From JAEUIT01 sp044220875 (GTDB lineage: Bacteria > Planctomycetota > Phycisphaerae > Phycisphaerales > SM1A02), in contig JBGAQH010000001.1 of NCBI GenBank assembly GCA_044220875.1, positions 248,001 through 312,000 on the forward strand: DNA of 64,000 nucleotides, in the 5' to 3' direction. Shown piece after piece: positions 25,286-33,882 of this stretch (positions are counted from its first letter, which is position 1; every line of letters starts with the position of its first letter). The notes beneath the pieces are model-generated. The model saw only the letters and a program-made list of their open reading frames with translations, was not told the DNA's origin and did not search any database. The position numbers were made by a program, and so were the translations under genes.

Positions 25286-26011
25286 ATGGCCGACTCGGTC
25301 GAAGACCCCACACGCACCGCAGGCGCGGAGGCCTCCATCAGCGAGGCCCAACCCAATCGGTCCTTCGACCGGCGGACGCGCCCGAGCCGAGCCGACCGGC
25401 GATGGAGCGGCCTTCCGGTCGCCGCGTCGTTGGCGCTGGTGGCGTTCACGATCATCTTCGGCGTGTACGGCCCGCGCATCGTCGATCGCGGCTCGCCGAG
25501 CGTTGGCACTCCGTTATGGGAAGTCGTTGACCAGGTGGTCGAGCACTTCGACACGTTCGTGTCGCACGCGTCGTTCCGTGCCACCGACAGCGTCGATCCG
25601 TCAACGGTGTCCGCGGGACTCAGCGAGCTGCTTCACCAGCCGTTCACCTGCCCAGACCTCACCTCGGCCGAATTCATGCCGCTCGAGCCGCACACCCTGC
25701 GGCTGTCGGGAGCCGCGCGATCGGCGGCGGTCATCTTTGCCCGGCCCACCCGGGACGGCACCGAGTATCTCTGCCTGGCGATCGCCCCCTATGCCGAGCA
25801 GTACACGATGTTCTCCGAGTTCGGCCGCCCGGAGCTCCTTCCCTCGGGCGGAGCGATCACGGTCGATGCGGCGCCCTCGGAACAGGTCCATCCCTCGGCA
25901 TTGACCTGGACCGACGGGACGTTTCTGTTCGTCGCCGTCGGATCTCGCCGAACGACGCTCGCCGACGTCACTCCGGCACTCGCACCGGCGATGTCCGTCG
26001 TCTCCCGCTGA
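25286..26011 (+). CDS. Single-pass membrane protein of unknown function
   Basis: From ATG 25286 the product is 241 residues: about 45 hydrophilic cytoplasmic residues, one transmembrane helix (about 47-66, LPVAASLALVAFTIIFGVYG) and an exported domain of about 170 residues. The outer domain contains PFTCPDLTSAEFMPLEPHTL and AAVIFARPTRDGTEYLCLAI, which faintly recalls the periplasmic part of some transmembrane anti-sigma factors; that likeness is weak. Two earlier in-frame ATGs (25199, 25232) would add up to 29 residues overlapping the divergent lipA start. No sigma gene is adjacent. Confidence 0.7.
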   Translation: MADSVEDPTRTAGAEASISEAQPNRSFDRRTRPSRADRRWSGLPVAASLALVAFTIIFGVYGPRIVDRGSPSVGTPLWEVVDQVVEHFDTFVSHASFRATDSVDPSTVSAGLSELLHQPFTCPDLTSAEFMPLEPHTLRLSGAARSAAVIFARPTRDGTEYLCLAIAPYAEQYTMFSEFGRPELLPSGGAITVDAAPSEQVHPSALTWTDGTFLFVAVGSRRTTLADVTPALAPAMSVVSR

Positions 26012-26166
26012 GTCACGCGCCGGAAACGGCGATCCTCCCGAACCACGGGGCACGACCGCAGGTAGGAGTGTCGGATCGTCGCCCGTTCATGAGGGAAGTC
26101 TGGAACTCGGCAGTGCGAACCGCCGATAATTCGATCTCTCGAGTCACGTCACTCTCGGATCACACC

Positions 26167-28035
26167 ATGCCCTCGACCGCCCCTTCCTTCCGATCGTTCC
26201 GCCTACAGCTCCTGCTCGCGTCTGGCGCCGTGGGCCTCGCGGCCGTCATCGCTTCGACGGTCGTCGGTCAGAACGCGCTCGATCCGAGGCCCCGCGACTC
26301 GGGGTCCCGACAGGGCGCGCAGGGCGGCGGAAATCGACAGGGCGGCGCGGGCCGGCCGGGCAGCGGATCGCAACAGCAGCAGCCGAACAACCGCGGCAGC
26401 GGTACCGCGCTCGACCACAACCTTCAGCGCGGCAGCGGCGGTGTGAACCAGAAGTCGGCGCCGATCGACTACGCGGGCCGCAACGCCATCGTCACCAGCA
26501 GCGTCGCGGGTGGCCGCGGATTCCGCGGTTCCGTCGGATACCGGGCCGCAGAGGACTTCCGTGGCACCACGGCCGGCGACTCAAGCTACTCCTTCCGATC
26601 CAACGCGGCGATCTCCGCTCCCTACCTCTTCTCGATCGCCACCGCCGATCGATTCAGCCTCTTCCAGGATCTCGGGATCTACGAGTTCCGGCGCGACGCA
26701 ACGCCGATGCCAATGACCAGCGGAAGCACCACCACCGCCCGCGTGCGCCTCGACCGCTCGGCCGCGGCGATCTCGAGCGGGCGCATGTTCGAATATGAGG
26801 CCGAGCCGACCAAGTTCGCCAGCAACCTCAGCGATCGGCGGCAGGTGGACTACCTCGTCTCGACGACGCAGGGACTCCGGAGTCGTCGGGCGGACGACGA
26901 AGTCGAGAACAGCGGCCTTCCCACCTTCGAGCGGGCCCGAGCACGACAGGACCTCGCCAACGGCCGCGTCGACGCGACGAAGCCGATCTCGTCCTTCCAG
27001 AGTCCGCTGCTGGAGAACAGCTTCGGCGACGACGCGAAGCGCGATACGCGCATCGAGCCGACGATCCCGGGCGTGACGAAGGAGTCGCCAAAGGACAAGC
27101 CGACGTCGTCCTATGACCAGATCGTGAAGCGGATCGTCGAGCGGTATGGCGATGACAAGACCGTGCACATCGACGCGAACCCCAACGCGGTCGAGCGGGC
27201 GAAGTCCGAGCTCACCAAGCTGCGCGACGCGATGAACGGACGCGCCCCGCGCTCCGACAAGCGAGGCGCGACCGACCCGGGCATCGATCCGGTGACGGGT
27301 CTCCCCAAGAAGCCCAAGGGAAGCGAGACGCCGGACACGAAGCCCAACGAGAATGGCGGATCGCGGGACAGCGAGGCCGACGAGGCCAAGAAGCGGGCCG
27401 AGGACATGCAGAAGACCATCACGGCCGCCGGCGAGGCGCTTCGTCACGGGACGACGGTGCGCGACCTCACGCCGGGCGAGCGATCGCGCGTCGACGAGCT
27501 TGTCCGCAACGGCCAGCAGCTCATCGCATCGGGCGACTATTTCCGCGCCGAACGCTGCTTCGACCAGGCGCTCGAGCTGAATCCCGACAATCCCCTGCTT
27601 TTCGCGGGGCTCGCCCACTGCCAGCTTGGCGCCGGTCTGCATCTCTCGGCGGCGCTCACGCTCCGCACGCTCTTCTCGAACCACCCCGAGATGATCGACA
27701 CCCGCTACGAGCGCTCGCTCCTTCCGAACGAGACGCGCATGCGGCTCGCGATCGAGACGCTCCGCAAGCGCATCACCTCGGGACAGGATGCCGACGGCTA
27801 CGGCCTGGCCCTCGCCTACCTCGGCCACCAGCTCGACGAGAAGGCGCTCGTCACCGAGGGGCTTGCCGCGGTGAAGGGCACCATCGAGAACGACCTCCTC
27901 AACCAGCTGCTCAACCAGATCTGGCTCGGCGAGAAGAAGACGGGCGAGCAGCCGAGCGACTCGCCCGCGTCCGAGCCGGCGCCGCAGCCAAGCGCGCCGC
28001 CCGCGGCCCGCCCCGCGGACGAGCCTTCGAAGTGA
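26167..28035 (+). CDS. Secreted or membrane-anchored TPR protein
   Basis: From ATG 26167 the 622-residue product has an N-terminal signal (about 11-35), a Gly/Gln-rich region (36-95), a central Ser/Arg-rich region with YSFRSNAAISAPYLFSIAT, a charged linker (about 330-430) and two or more TPR-like helices (about 455-530, DYFRAERCFDQALELNPDNP), then a Pro/Ala tail. It is probably periplasmic and may scaffold other proteins. The frame extends upstream to 26068, but the signal peptide fixes the start. Its last 125 bp overlap the 3' end of vsr on the other strand. Function unknown. Confidence 0.75.
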   Translation: MPSTAPSFRSFRLQLLLASGAVGLAAVIASTVVGQNALDPRPRDSGSRQGAQGGGNRQGGAGRPGSGSQQQQPNNRGSGTALDHNLQRGSGGVNQKSAPIDYAGRNAIVTSSVAGGRGFRGSVGYRAAEDFRGTTAGDSSYSFRSNAAISAPYLFSIATADRFSLFQDLGIYEFRRDATPMPMTSGSTTTARVRLDRSAAAISSGRMFEYEAEPTKFASNLSDRRQVDYLVSTTQGLRSRRADDEVENSGLPTFERARARQDLANGRVDATKPISSFQSPLLENSFGDDAKRDTRIEPTIPGVTKESPKDKPTSSYDQIVKRIVERYGDDKTVHIDANPNAVERAKSELTKLRDAMNGRAPRSDKRGATDPGIDPVTGLPKKPKGSETPDTKPNENGGSRDSEADEAKKRAEDMQKTITAAGEALRHGTTVRDLTPGERSRVDELVRNGQQLIASGDYFRAERCFDQALELNPDNPLLFAGLAHCQLGAGLHLSAALTLRTLFSNHPEMIDTRYERSLLPNETRMRLAIETLRKRITSGQDADGYGLALAYLGHQLDEKALVTEGLAAVKGTIENDLLNQLLNQIWLGEKKTGEQPSDSPASEPAPQPSAPPAARPADEPSK

Positions 28036-28450
28036 CCGCCGAGTTTTCGCGAAGCCAGTTCGCGACGCGCTCCGCCAGCGCCCCGCCGTTCCGAAGCTGA
28101 CATTCCCAGAGGACGAGCACGCGCCAGCCGAGTCGGCGGAGCGCGGCGACCGTGCGGCGATCGCGGTCGCGGTTCCCCTCCCGCTTCGCACGCCAGAACG
28201 CGGCGTTGGTCCGCGGCGCCGCGCGGCCGGCACGACAGCGGTGAAGGTGCCAGAAGCACCCGTTCACCAGGATCACGACGCGATGCCGGGCCAGCACCAG
28301 GTCGGGCGTGCCGGGCAGGGCCCGCGAGTGGATGCGGAAGCGATAGCCGAGGCGATGAACGAGCGACCGCACGGCCCGCTCGGGCCCGGTGTCCTTGCTC
28401 CGGATCGCGGCCATGATCCGCGAGCGAGCCTCGGGTGCGACTCGATCCAT
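27911..28450 (-). CDS. vsr: Very short patch repair (Vsr) endonuclease
   Basis: The product matches Vsr closely over its first 135 residues: RSRIMAAIRSKDTGPE, LGYRFRIHSRALPGTPDLVL (with the catalytic Asp), VNGCFWHLHRC and NAAFWRAKREGN, then WECQLRNG. Vsr nicks at T:G mismatches left by deamination of 5-methylcytosine, usually beside a Dcm-type methyltransferase; none is in this window. The last 40 or so residues are Arg/Ala/Ser-rich and come from reading into the opposite TPR gene (125-bp antiparallel overlap), so the natural end may have lost an earlier stop. It lies 6 nt after lgt in the same direction. Confidence 0.9.
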   Translation of the reverse strand: MDRVAPEARSRIMAAIRSKDTGPERAVRSLVHRLGYRFRIHSRALPGTPDLVLARHRVVILVNGCFWHLHRCRAGRAAPRTNAAFWRAKREGNRDRDRRTVAALRRLGWRVLVLWECQLRNGGALAERVANWLRENSAVTSKARPRGGPRAARLAAAPARTRASRSAARPSSSRRARSG

Positions 28451-28456
28451 GGACGT

Positions 28457-29500
28457 CTAACGCTTCGCCGGCCCGGGCCGCGCTCCGGCCGCGACCGGAT
28501 CCCGCAACAGGCCGCCGTGGCGGTCGCCCCGATTGACGACAACCGTCAGCGTCGCGACGCCGACGGCGCACATCACCGCGCTGAGCGTCATCGGCAGGGT
28601 CACCGGCCCGACCGTGAGGACGTCGGGATCGGGCACGCGATACTGCTCCGTCACGATGCGCAGCACGCCGTAGGTGAGCATGAACCACCCGAAGATCCAG
28701 CCGGCGGGACGAGGGCGGATCCACGCGATGGCGAGCACGGCGAAGAGCATCACGCCATCGGTCGTGGCCTGCATGAAGTTGATCGGGTATCGCGCCGTGA
28801 GGAGCGGGGCGATCTTCGCGATGATCGCTGCGTTATGGTCATAGCACGCCTGATAGAGGGCCTCGGCGATCGGCACCCTGTTCTCGATGCCAAGCTGCGA
28901 GCGGATCGAGGCGAGCTCCGCCAGCCGGTCGGCGTGCGGGAAATTCGAGAGCAGCATCTCCTCCGGATACTTGACGCTCCACCAGGGCGGCGATGCCTGG
29001 ACGGAGTCGGGCAGCGGCTTGCCCCACAGCTCGCCGTTCACCCAGTTCGCGAGCCGCCCGAAGCCAAGCCCGAACGGCGCCACGAAGCAGGCAAGATCCC
29101 CGATCACCATGAGCGGAAGCCTGGTCTTCCGCGAGAACCAGAAGCCGGCGACCGCGATGCCGAGAATGCCGCCGTGGCTGGACATGCCGCCGCGCTGGAG
29201 CTGGAGCACGCCCCAATAGGGAAAGCCGTCGCCGAAGGAGACGAGCAGGTTCGGCTCGTAGAAGAGGATGTGTCCGAAGCGCCCCCCGACCAGGACGGCG
29301 AACGCGAGCACCGTCGCGAGGTCGCCGGCCTGGGCGACGGTCAGGGGCGATCGTCGCGACCGCGCGAACCAGCGCATGATCCCCCACGCGAGGAGGAATC
29401 CGACCGCGTACGCGAGCCCGTACCACCGGATGCCGAAGTCGCCGCTGATGCGGAGCGCGAACTTGTCGCAGGTATGAACGATCGACTCGGCGAGAAACAC
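28457..29500 (-). CDS. lgt: Prolipoprotein diacylglyceryl transferase
   Basis: The 347-residue inner-membrane protein has about seven hydrophobic helices and the Lgt signature elements GGRFGHILFYEP, GGMSSHGGILG and FGRLANWVNGELWG (with the essential Arg and Asn/Glu). It moves diacylglycerol from phosphatidylglycerol onto the Cys of lipoprotein precursors, such as the lipoproteins encoded at 672, 2498, 11640 and 12338. Start is GTG 29500, with TACACT 6 nt before it. Compared with E. coli Lgt it has an insertion of about 45 residues between helices (PPWWSVKYPEEML to about YDHN). vsr follows after 6 nt. Confidence 0.94.
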   Translation of the reverse strand: MFLAESIVHTCDKFALRISGDFGIRWYGLAYAVGFLLAWGIMRWFARSRRSPLTVAQAGDLATVLAFAVLVGGRFGHILFYEPNLLVSFGDGFPYWGVLQLQRGGMSSHGGILGIAVAGFWFSRKTRLPLMVIGDLACFVAPFGLGFGRLANWVNGELWGKPLPDSVQASPPWWSVKYPEEMLLSNFPHADRLAELASIRSQLGIENRVPIAEALYQACYDHNAAIIAKIAPLLTARYPINFMQATTDGVMLFAVLAIAWIRPRPAGWIFGWFMLTYGVLRIVTEQYRVPDPDVLTVGPVTLPMTLSAVMCAVGVATLTVVVNRGDRHGGLLRDPVAAGARPGPAKR

Positions 29501-29506
29501 GGGCGG

Positions 29507-29512
29507 AGTGTA
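29507..29512 (-). promoter_or_regulatory. Start-proximal -10-like hexamer TACACT (lgt)
   Basis: TACACT on the minus strand ends 6 nt before the lgt GTG start. Confidence 0.45.
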
Positions 29513-29558
29513 CGGCCACGGACGTCGAGGCGGACCGGGCGCGCCGGCGGCCGTTCCG

Positions 29559-29564
29559 TATCAT
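29559..29564 (+). promoter_or_regulatory. Start-proximal -10-like hexamer TATCAT (trpD)
   Basis: TATCAT ends 7 nt before the trpD ATG (29572). Confidence 0.45.
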
Positions 29565-29571
29565 CGCGTTG

Positions 29572-30639
29572 ATGTCCGTCCTGCCCGGCCCGTCCGAATT
29601 CTCTCGCTCCGCTTCGCCGACCGACATCACGCCGGCGCTTCAGCGACTGATCGCCGGCGCGACGCTCTCCGAGCAGGAGACCGCAGCGGCGTTTTCCGCG
29701 ATCGTCGCGGGAAACATCCATCCCGCGGAGGTCGGTGCGCTCCTCGCGCTGCTCGCCACCCGCATGCCGACCGTCGACGAGCTGGTCGGCGCCGCCCGCG
29801 TCATGCGGGATCGCGTCGAGCCGGTGCCGACGACGATCGACCGCGCGAAGCTGCTCGACACCGCCGGCACCGGCGGGGCGCCGAAGACCTTCAACGTCTC
29901 GACGACCGCGGCCGTCGTCGCCGCGAGCTGCGGCGCGAAGGTCGCCAAGCACGGCAACCGATCGCGCACGGGACGCGGTTCGGCGGAGACCCTTGCCGCG
30001 GCGGGGGTGAACATCGACGCGACCGGTCCGGTCCAGGCCCGCTGCCTCGACCGGGCGGGCATCTGCTTCTGCTTCGCGATCCACCACCATCCGGCGGCGC
30101 GGCACGTGATGCCCGTGCGCAAAGCGTTAGGCGTTCCGACGATCTTCAACCTGCTCGGACCCCTGACCAACCCGGCGGGAGCGCGGCGTCAGATCGTCGG
30201 CGTCTACGACCGGCGCTTCGTGCGACCGCTCGCCGAGACGCTTCGGCGCCTCGGCGCGGTGCGGGCCCTGGTCATGCATTCGGCGGACGGCCTGGACGAG
30301 TTCTCGATCGGCGCGCCGACCTTCGTCGCCGATGTCGACGCCAAGGGCATCCGCGAATGCGAGATCGACCCACAGTCGCTCGGGCTGCGGGCGGCCAAGC
30401 CGACCGAACTCGCGCCGGCGTCGCTCGCGGACGCCGCGGACCTGATGATCTCGCTGCTGCGGGGCGAGGAGCGCGGGGCGGCCCGCGACATGCTTCTCCT
30501 GAGCGCGGCGGCGGCACTTGTCGCAGCGGGCGTGGTCGGCGACTTCCACGAGGGACTCCGCGTCTCCGCACAGTCGATCGACTTCGGCGACGCGTGGAGC
30601 ACGTTCGAGCTCCTTCGCGAAACGTCGCACGGCCGCTGA
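29572..30639 (+). CDS. trpD: Anthranilate phosphoribosyltransferase
   Basis: The 355-residue product has the TrpD features: an N-terminal helical domain (to about 85), the PRPP-binding DTAGTGGAPKTFNVST loop, KHGNRSRTGRGSAETL, and IFNLLGPLTNPAGARRQ. It joins anthranilate and PRPP in tryptophan synthesis and acts in the cytosol. It stands alone here without other trp genes. ATG 29572 follows a TTG at 29569 and is preceded by TATCAT. Divergent from lgt. Confidence 0.94.
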   Translation: MSVLPGPSEFSRSASPTDITPALQRLIAGATLSEQETAAAFSAIVAGNIHPAEVGALLALLATRMPTVDELVGAARVMRDRVEPVPTTIDRAKLLDTAGTGGAPKTFNVSTTAAVVAASCGAKVAKHGNRSRTGRGSAETLAAAGVNIDATGPVQARCLDRAGICFCFAIHHHPAARHVMPVRKALGVPTIFNLLGPLTNPAGARRQIVGVYDRRFVRPLAETLRRLGAVRALVMHSADGLDEFSIGAPTFVADVDAKGIRECEIDPQSLGLRAAKPTELAPASLADAADLMISLLRGEERGAARDMLLLSAAAALVAAGVVGDFHEGLRVSAQSIDFGDAWSTFELLRETSHGR

Positions 30640-30837
30640 ACGCGGTGCGCGGTCTCGGGTTTTCCACATTCGGAATCTGCCGAAAAATCGAATGGACTTC
30701 GCCGCAAATCGGCGGAGGCGCCTTTCGAGCGCTGTAGCTTCGTCCTGACTCGATCGCGTTGATCGACTCCGCATGCGCCACGACGCACGCGACGAACACG
30801 GCAATCGCACGCGCTCAGGAAGGGATCGGTGGTTCCC

Positions 30838-33800
30838 ATGACATCAACCCGCCAGAATGCGGGACGGCTGTCCCGCGCGCCGCATGGCGAGCCGGGGCGT
30901 CGGCCAGGCCTTCTCGCCGCGGCGAGCGTCGCGGTGGCGGTCGGATGTGCCGCTGCGTGCATCGCGGCCGAGGACGGATCGCGAAACGAACTCCTGTGGC
31001 CGACGGCGATGGCATCGATGACGCTCGCGCTCTTCGCGTCCCTCGCTACCGGTCACCCGACGCTCCGGCCCCATTCGCGGGCGATGATGCTGACGAGCTT
31101 CCTCTTCGTTGGCGCCGCGCTCTGCTGTGCCCGACCGTCGGATGTGCCTGACCGGCCAGGCGCGCCACTGCCGTCGGCGGAGGACCGCATCATCCGAACC
31201 CGCGTCGGATCGCCTGGATCCGTGTCGGGCGACCCGGTGCTGGTGCGGGTCGAGGGGCGCGTCGCGTCGTCGTCCGAGGCGACCGTTCGGGGCTTCGATC
31301 TCGGTGCCGATCGGCACCTTGGCCGGCCCGGCGAAACGCCGCCTGGATCGGGCGGTCGATGCATCTTCGAACTCGTTGACGCGACGATCACTGCGGGCGA
31401 CGGAGAGCATGATCCCCTCGGAAGCGTCCTGATCGAGACGATGGGCGCACCGGCACCGGAGCTGATCGGCTCACGCGTTCGGGCAATCGGATGGCTCTCG
31501 GTTCGCGGGCCGGCGCAGAATCCGCGACCCGCAGGTGGAGCTGCTCGCGCGGCGGGTCTCTCGCCGGTGCCGCCTCCGCGCATCGCGGCGACGCTGGACG
31601 TGCCTGACCGATCGCTGCTGTCGGTCAATCCGTCAGCACCCGAACCTGCATCGATCCGAGATCGCTGTCGGCATGCTGTCAGCGCGGCGCTGTCCGCGGC
31701 GGCGCCGTCCTGGGTCGACGCCGATGCGTGGTCGCTCCTTCGCACGATGCTTCTGGGTCGCGAATCGATCGGCACCACCGATGTCGAGCGGGCGTTCACG
31801 GTCGCCGGACTCGCCCACCTCATCGCCATCTCGGGCTTCAACCTTGCCGTACTGGCCGGCGCCGTCAGCGTCTGTGCGGCGATCACCCGCGCCCCGCCTC
31901 GGCTCGGCGAAACCGCCTCGCTCCTCTTGCTTGGGTCCTACGCGCTCCTCGTCGAGCCGCAAGCCTCGGTCACGCGCTCGGCCGTGTGCGCACTGGCCAT
32001 CAGCGCCGGCGTTGTCACCCGCCGCCGATGGCGCTCGGACAGCATGCTGGGGATCGCCGCGCTGGTCGTCCTCGTGGCTGACCCGTTGGAGATCCTTCGT
32101 CCCGGATTTCAGCTCACGTTCGCGGCGGTGCTTTGCCTTCGCTATGGAGCCCCGCAGCTGCACGAGCGATGGTACGGATCGTCGCCCGCCGATGATGGGA
32201 TTCTGGCGGGGCTTGTGCGCGGACTCCGCTCGCTGATGACGACGACGCTTGCGGTGTGGCTCGTCACCACCCCGATTGCGGTCTGGCACTTCGGGCGAAT
32301 CGCTCCACTGGCCGTACCGCTCTCGATCATCGCCATCCCTCTCGGAAGCATGGTTCTCGTCAGCGGGTACGCCACGGTCGCCGTGGCACTCCTCTCGCCG
32401 ACGGTGGCCATGCCGTTGGCTTCCCTCGCCGGGGCGCTCACGCTCGGCCTCGTTCGCATCGCGGAGTTCGGTGCGGCGGCGACCGGTCAGCTCCTTCCCC
32501 CGTTTCCCGCAGGGTGGCCATGGTGCGTTGCGGCCGTGCTCGCGGCCGTCTGGTGGTGTCGTGCGATGCGCAGACGAACCGCCAGACTCGCCGGCGCCCT
32601 GTTGGCGATCGTCTGGGTCGTCCCCATCGGCGTCGCCCTGGCTCACGATCGGCTCACGCCGCTTTCCGGCTCCGACCGAGGCGTCACCGTCACCATGCTT
32701 GCGGTTGGCGATGGCTCCTCGTACCTGGTTCGGTCCGGCGCCAAGTGCGTCGTGGTCGATGCCGGTTCAAGCTCGATGACCAGCGCCGGCCGCTCCGTTC
32801 TTCTTCCCGCGATCATGGAGGCCGGTGTTCGAGAGATTGAGGCAATCATCGTCACCCATCCCGACGCAGATCACTTCTCCGCGGTGACCACACTCCTTTC
32901 TTCCGTTCGCGTCCGGGAGCTCATTCTCACGGACTACTTCCTCGCGGCGGCGGATCGCGAGCCGCAGGGATTGCCCAGCCAGCTTCTGCGCGCCACACGC
33001 GAGGCCGGCGTGCGCGTCACCGTCGCATCGCGCGGCGATACGCGAACGATCGGTGCGACAACCTGGCGGTGGCTTCATCCGCCTCTTGGCTTCGCGCCAA
33101 TCAGGGACAACGACAGCTCACAGGTGCTCCTGATGACGAGCGTCGACGCTGTCGGCCGTGCGTTTCGCATGCTCTTCACCGGCGACCTTGAGTCTCACGG
33201 CGCTGACATTCTCAACGAGTATCTGAATGTGCTCGGTGACGCCGAGGTCGACGTCTGCGAGATGCCCCATCACGGAGCCTGGCAGCCGGAGCTCGCCCCG
33301 ATGCTCTCGCGTTTGCGCGCAAGGGTCATGCTCCAGTCGACGGCGGCGCTTCGGTTTTCCCGTGATCGATGGAAGACGCTGTGGCAACGCCTCGGCGATC
33401 CACTCCGCTTCGTCACCTGTCGCGACGGGGCGGTGCGCCTCACGCAGAACAACGACGGCTATGTCGACGTGGCGCATTGGCGGGGAGCAGGTTGGATTCC
33501 CTGCGGTCGCTTCGCGCTCGGACGGGCGAATCCTCGCCCCCAGCCGGCACCGAACCAGCGCCCCGCGGCGCTTGTTGGCGGCGACGTCAGTGCGACGGCA
33601 GAACCACCAACGCCCTCCGAATCTCAATCGCGTCTCGAATCGGGCCTTGCTCGCCCTCGGTCAGCTCGACCGACAGCTCGTCCGAGGCGAGGGTCTCGCG
33701 CAAGGCAATGGAGTTTGACCTCGCATCCATGTGCTGCCGGAGAATCTCGCGATTCCCGTCCCGCACGACTATCTCGAAATCGGTCCAGCGCTGATCCCCG

Positions 33801-33882
33801 TCCGCCACCCGAAGCTCCGCGACGATGGCACATCCTCGCGCCGGCAGGGGAAAGCGCACCAGCGCCGGGCCGCGAATCGTGA
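30838..33882 (+). CDS. comEC: ComEC/Rec2 DNA-uptake channel protein with metallo-beta-lactamase domain
   Basis: The 1,014-residue product has N-terminal membrane helices (about 20-90), an exported OB-like region (about 110-250), the Competence membrane domain (about 280-590, with LLLGRESIGTTDVERAF and GLAHLIAISGFNLAVLAG) and a C-terminal beta-lactamase-fold domain (about 610-900, THPDADHFSA and MPHHGA as metal-binding motifs). ComEC forms the inner-membrane channel for single-stranded DNA in natural transformation. The 198 bp upstream (30640-30837) hold no gene, only a weak stem-loop (30700-30714). The final 98 residues are Arg/Pro/Ser-rich and come from a 296-bp antisense overlap with the next gene, so they are probably not part of the fold. 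Confidence 0.91.
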   Translation: MTSTRQNAGRLSRAPHGEPGRRPGLLAAASVAVAVGCAAACIAAEDGSRNELLWPTAMASMTLALFASLATGHPTLRPHSRAMMLTSFLFVGAALCCARPSDVPDRPGAPLPSAEDRIIRTRVGSPGSVSGDPVLVRVEGRVASSSEATVRGFDLGADRHLGRPGETPPGSGGRCIFELVDATITAGDGEHDPLGSVLIETMGAPAPELIGSRVRAIGWLSVRGPAQNPRPAGGAARAAGLSPVPPPRIAATLDVPDRSLLSVNPSAPEPASIRDRCRHAVSAALSAAAPSWVDADAWSLLRTMLLGRESIGTTDVERAFTVAGLAHLIAISGFNLAVLAGAVSVCAAITRAPPRLGETASLLLLGSYALLVEPQASVTRSAVCALAISAGVVTRRRWRSDSMLGIAALVVLVADPLEILRPGFQLTFAAVLCLRYGAPQLHERWYGSSPADDGILAGLVRGLRSLMTTTLAVWLVTTPIAVWHFGRIAPLAVPLSIIAIPLGSMVLVSGYATVAVALLSPTVAMPLASLAGALTLGLVRIAEFGAAATGQLLPPFPAGWPWCVAAVLAAVWWCRAMRRRTARLAGALLAIVWVVPIGVALAHDRLTPLSGSDRGVTVTMLAVGDGSSYLVRSGAKCVVVDAGSSSMTSAGRSVLLPAIMEAGVREIEAIIVTHPDADHFSAVTTLLSSVRVRELILTDYFLAAADREPQGLPSQLLRATREAGVRVTVASRGDTRTIGATTWRWLHPPLGFAPIRDNDSSQVLLMTSVDAVGRAFRMLFTGDLESHGADILNEYLNVLGDAEVDVCEMPHHGAWQPELAPMLSRLRARVMLQSTAALRFSRDRWKTLWQRLGDPLRFVTCRDGAVRLTQNNDGYVDVAHWRGAGWIPCGRFALGRANPRPQPAPNQRPAALVGGDVSATAEPPTPSESQSRLESGLARPRSARPTARPRRGSRARQWSLTSHPCAAGESRDSRPARLSRNRSSADPRPPPEAPRRWHILAPAGESAPAPGRES

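Noticed and set aside
30700..30714. Rho-independent terminator after trpD
   Set aside because: A CGCCG/CGGCG 5-bp stem exists but is weak and has no following T run.
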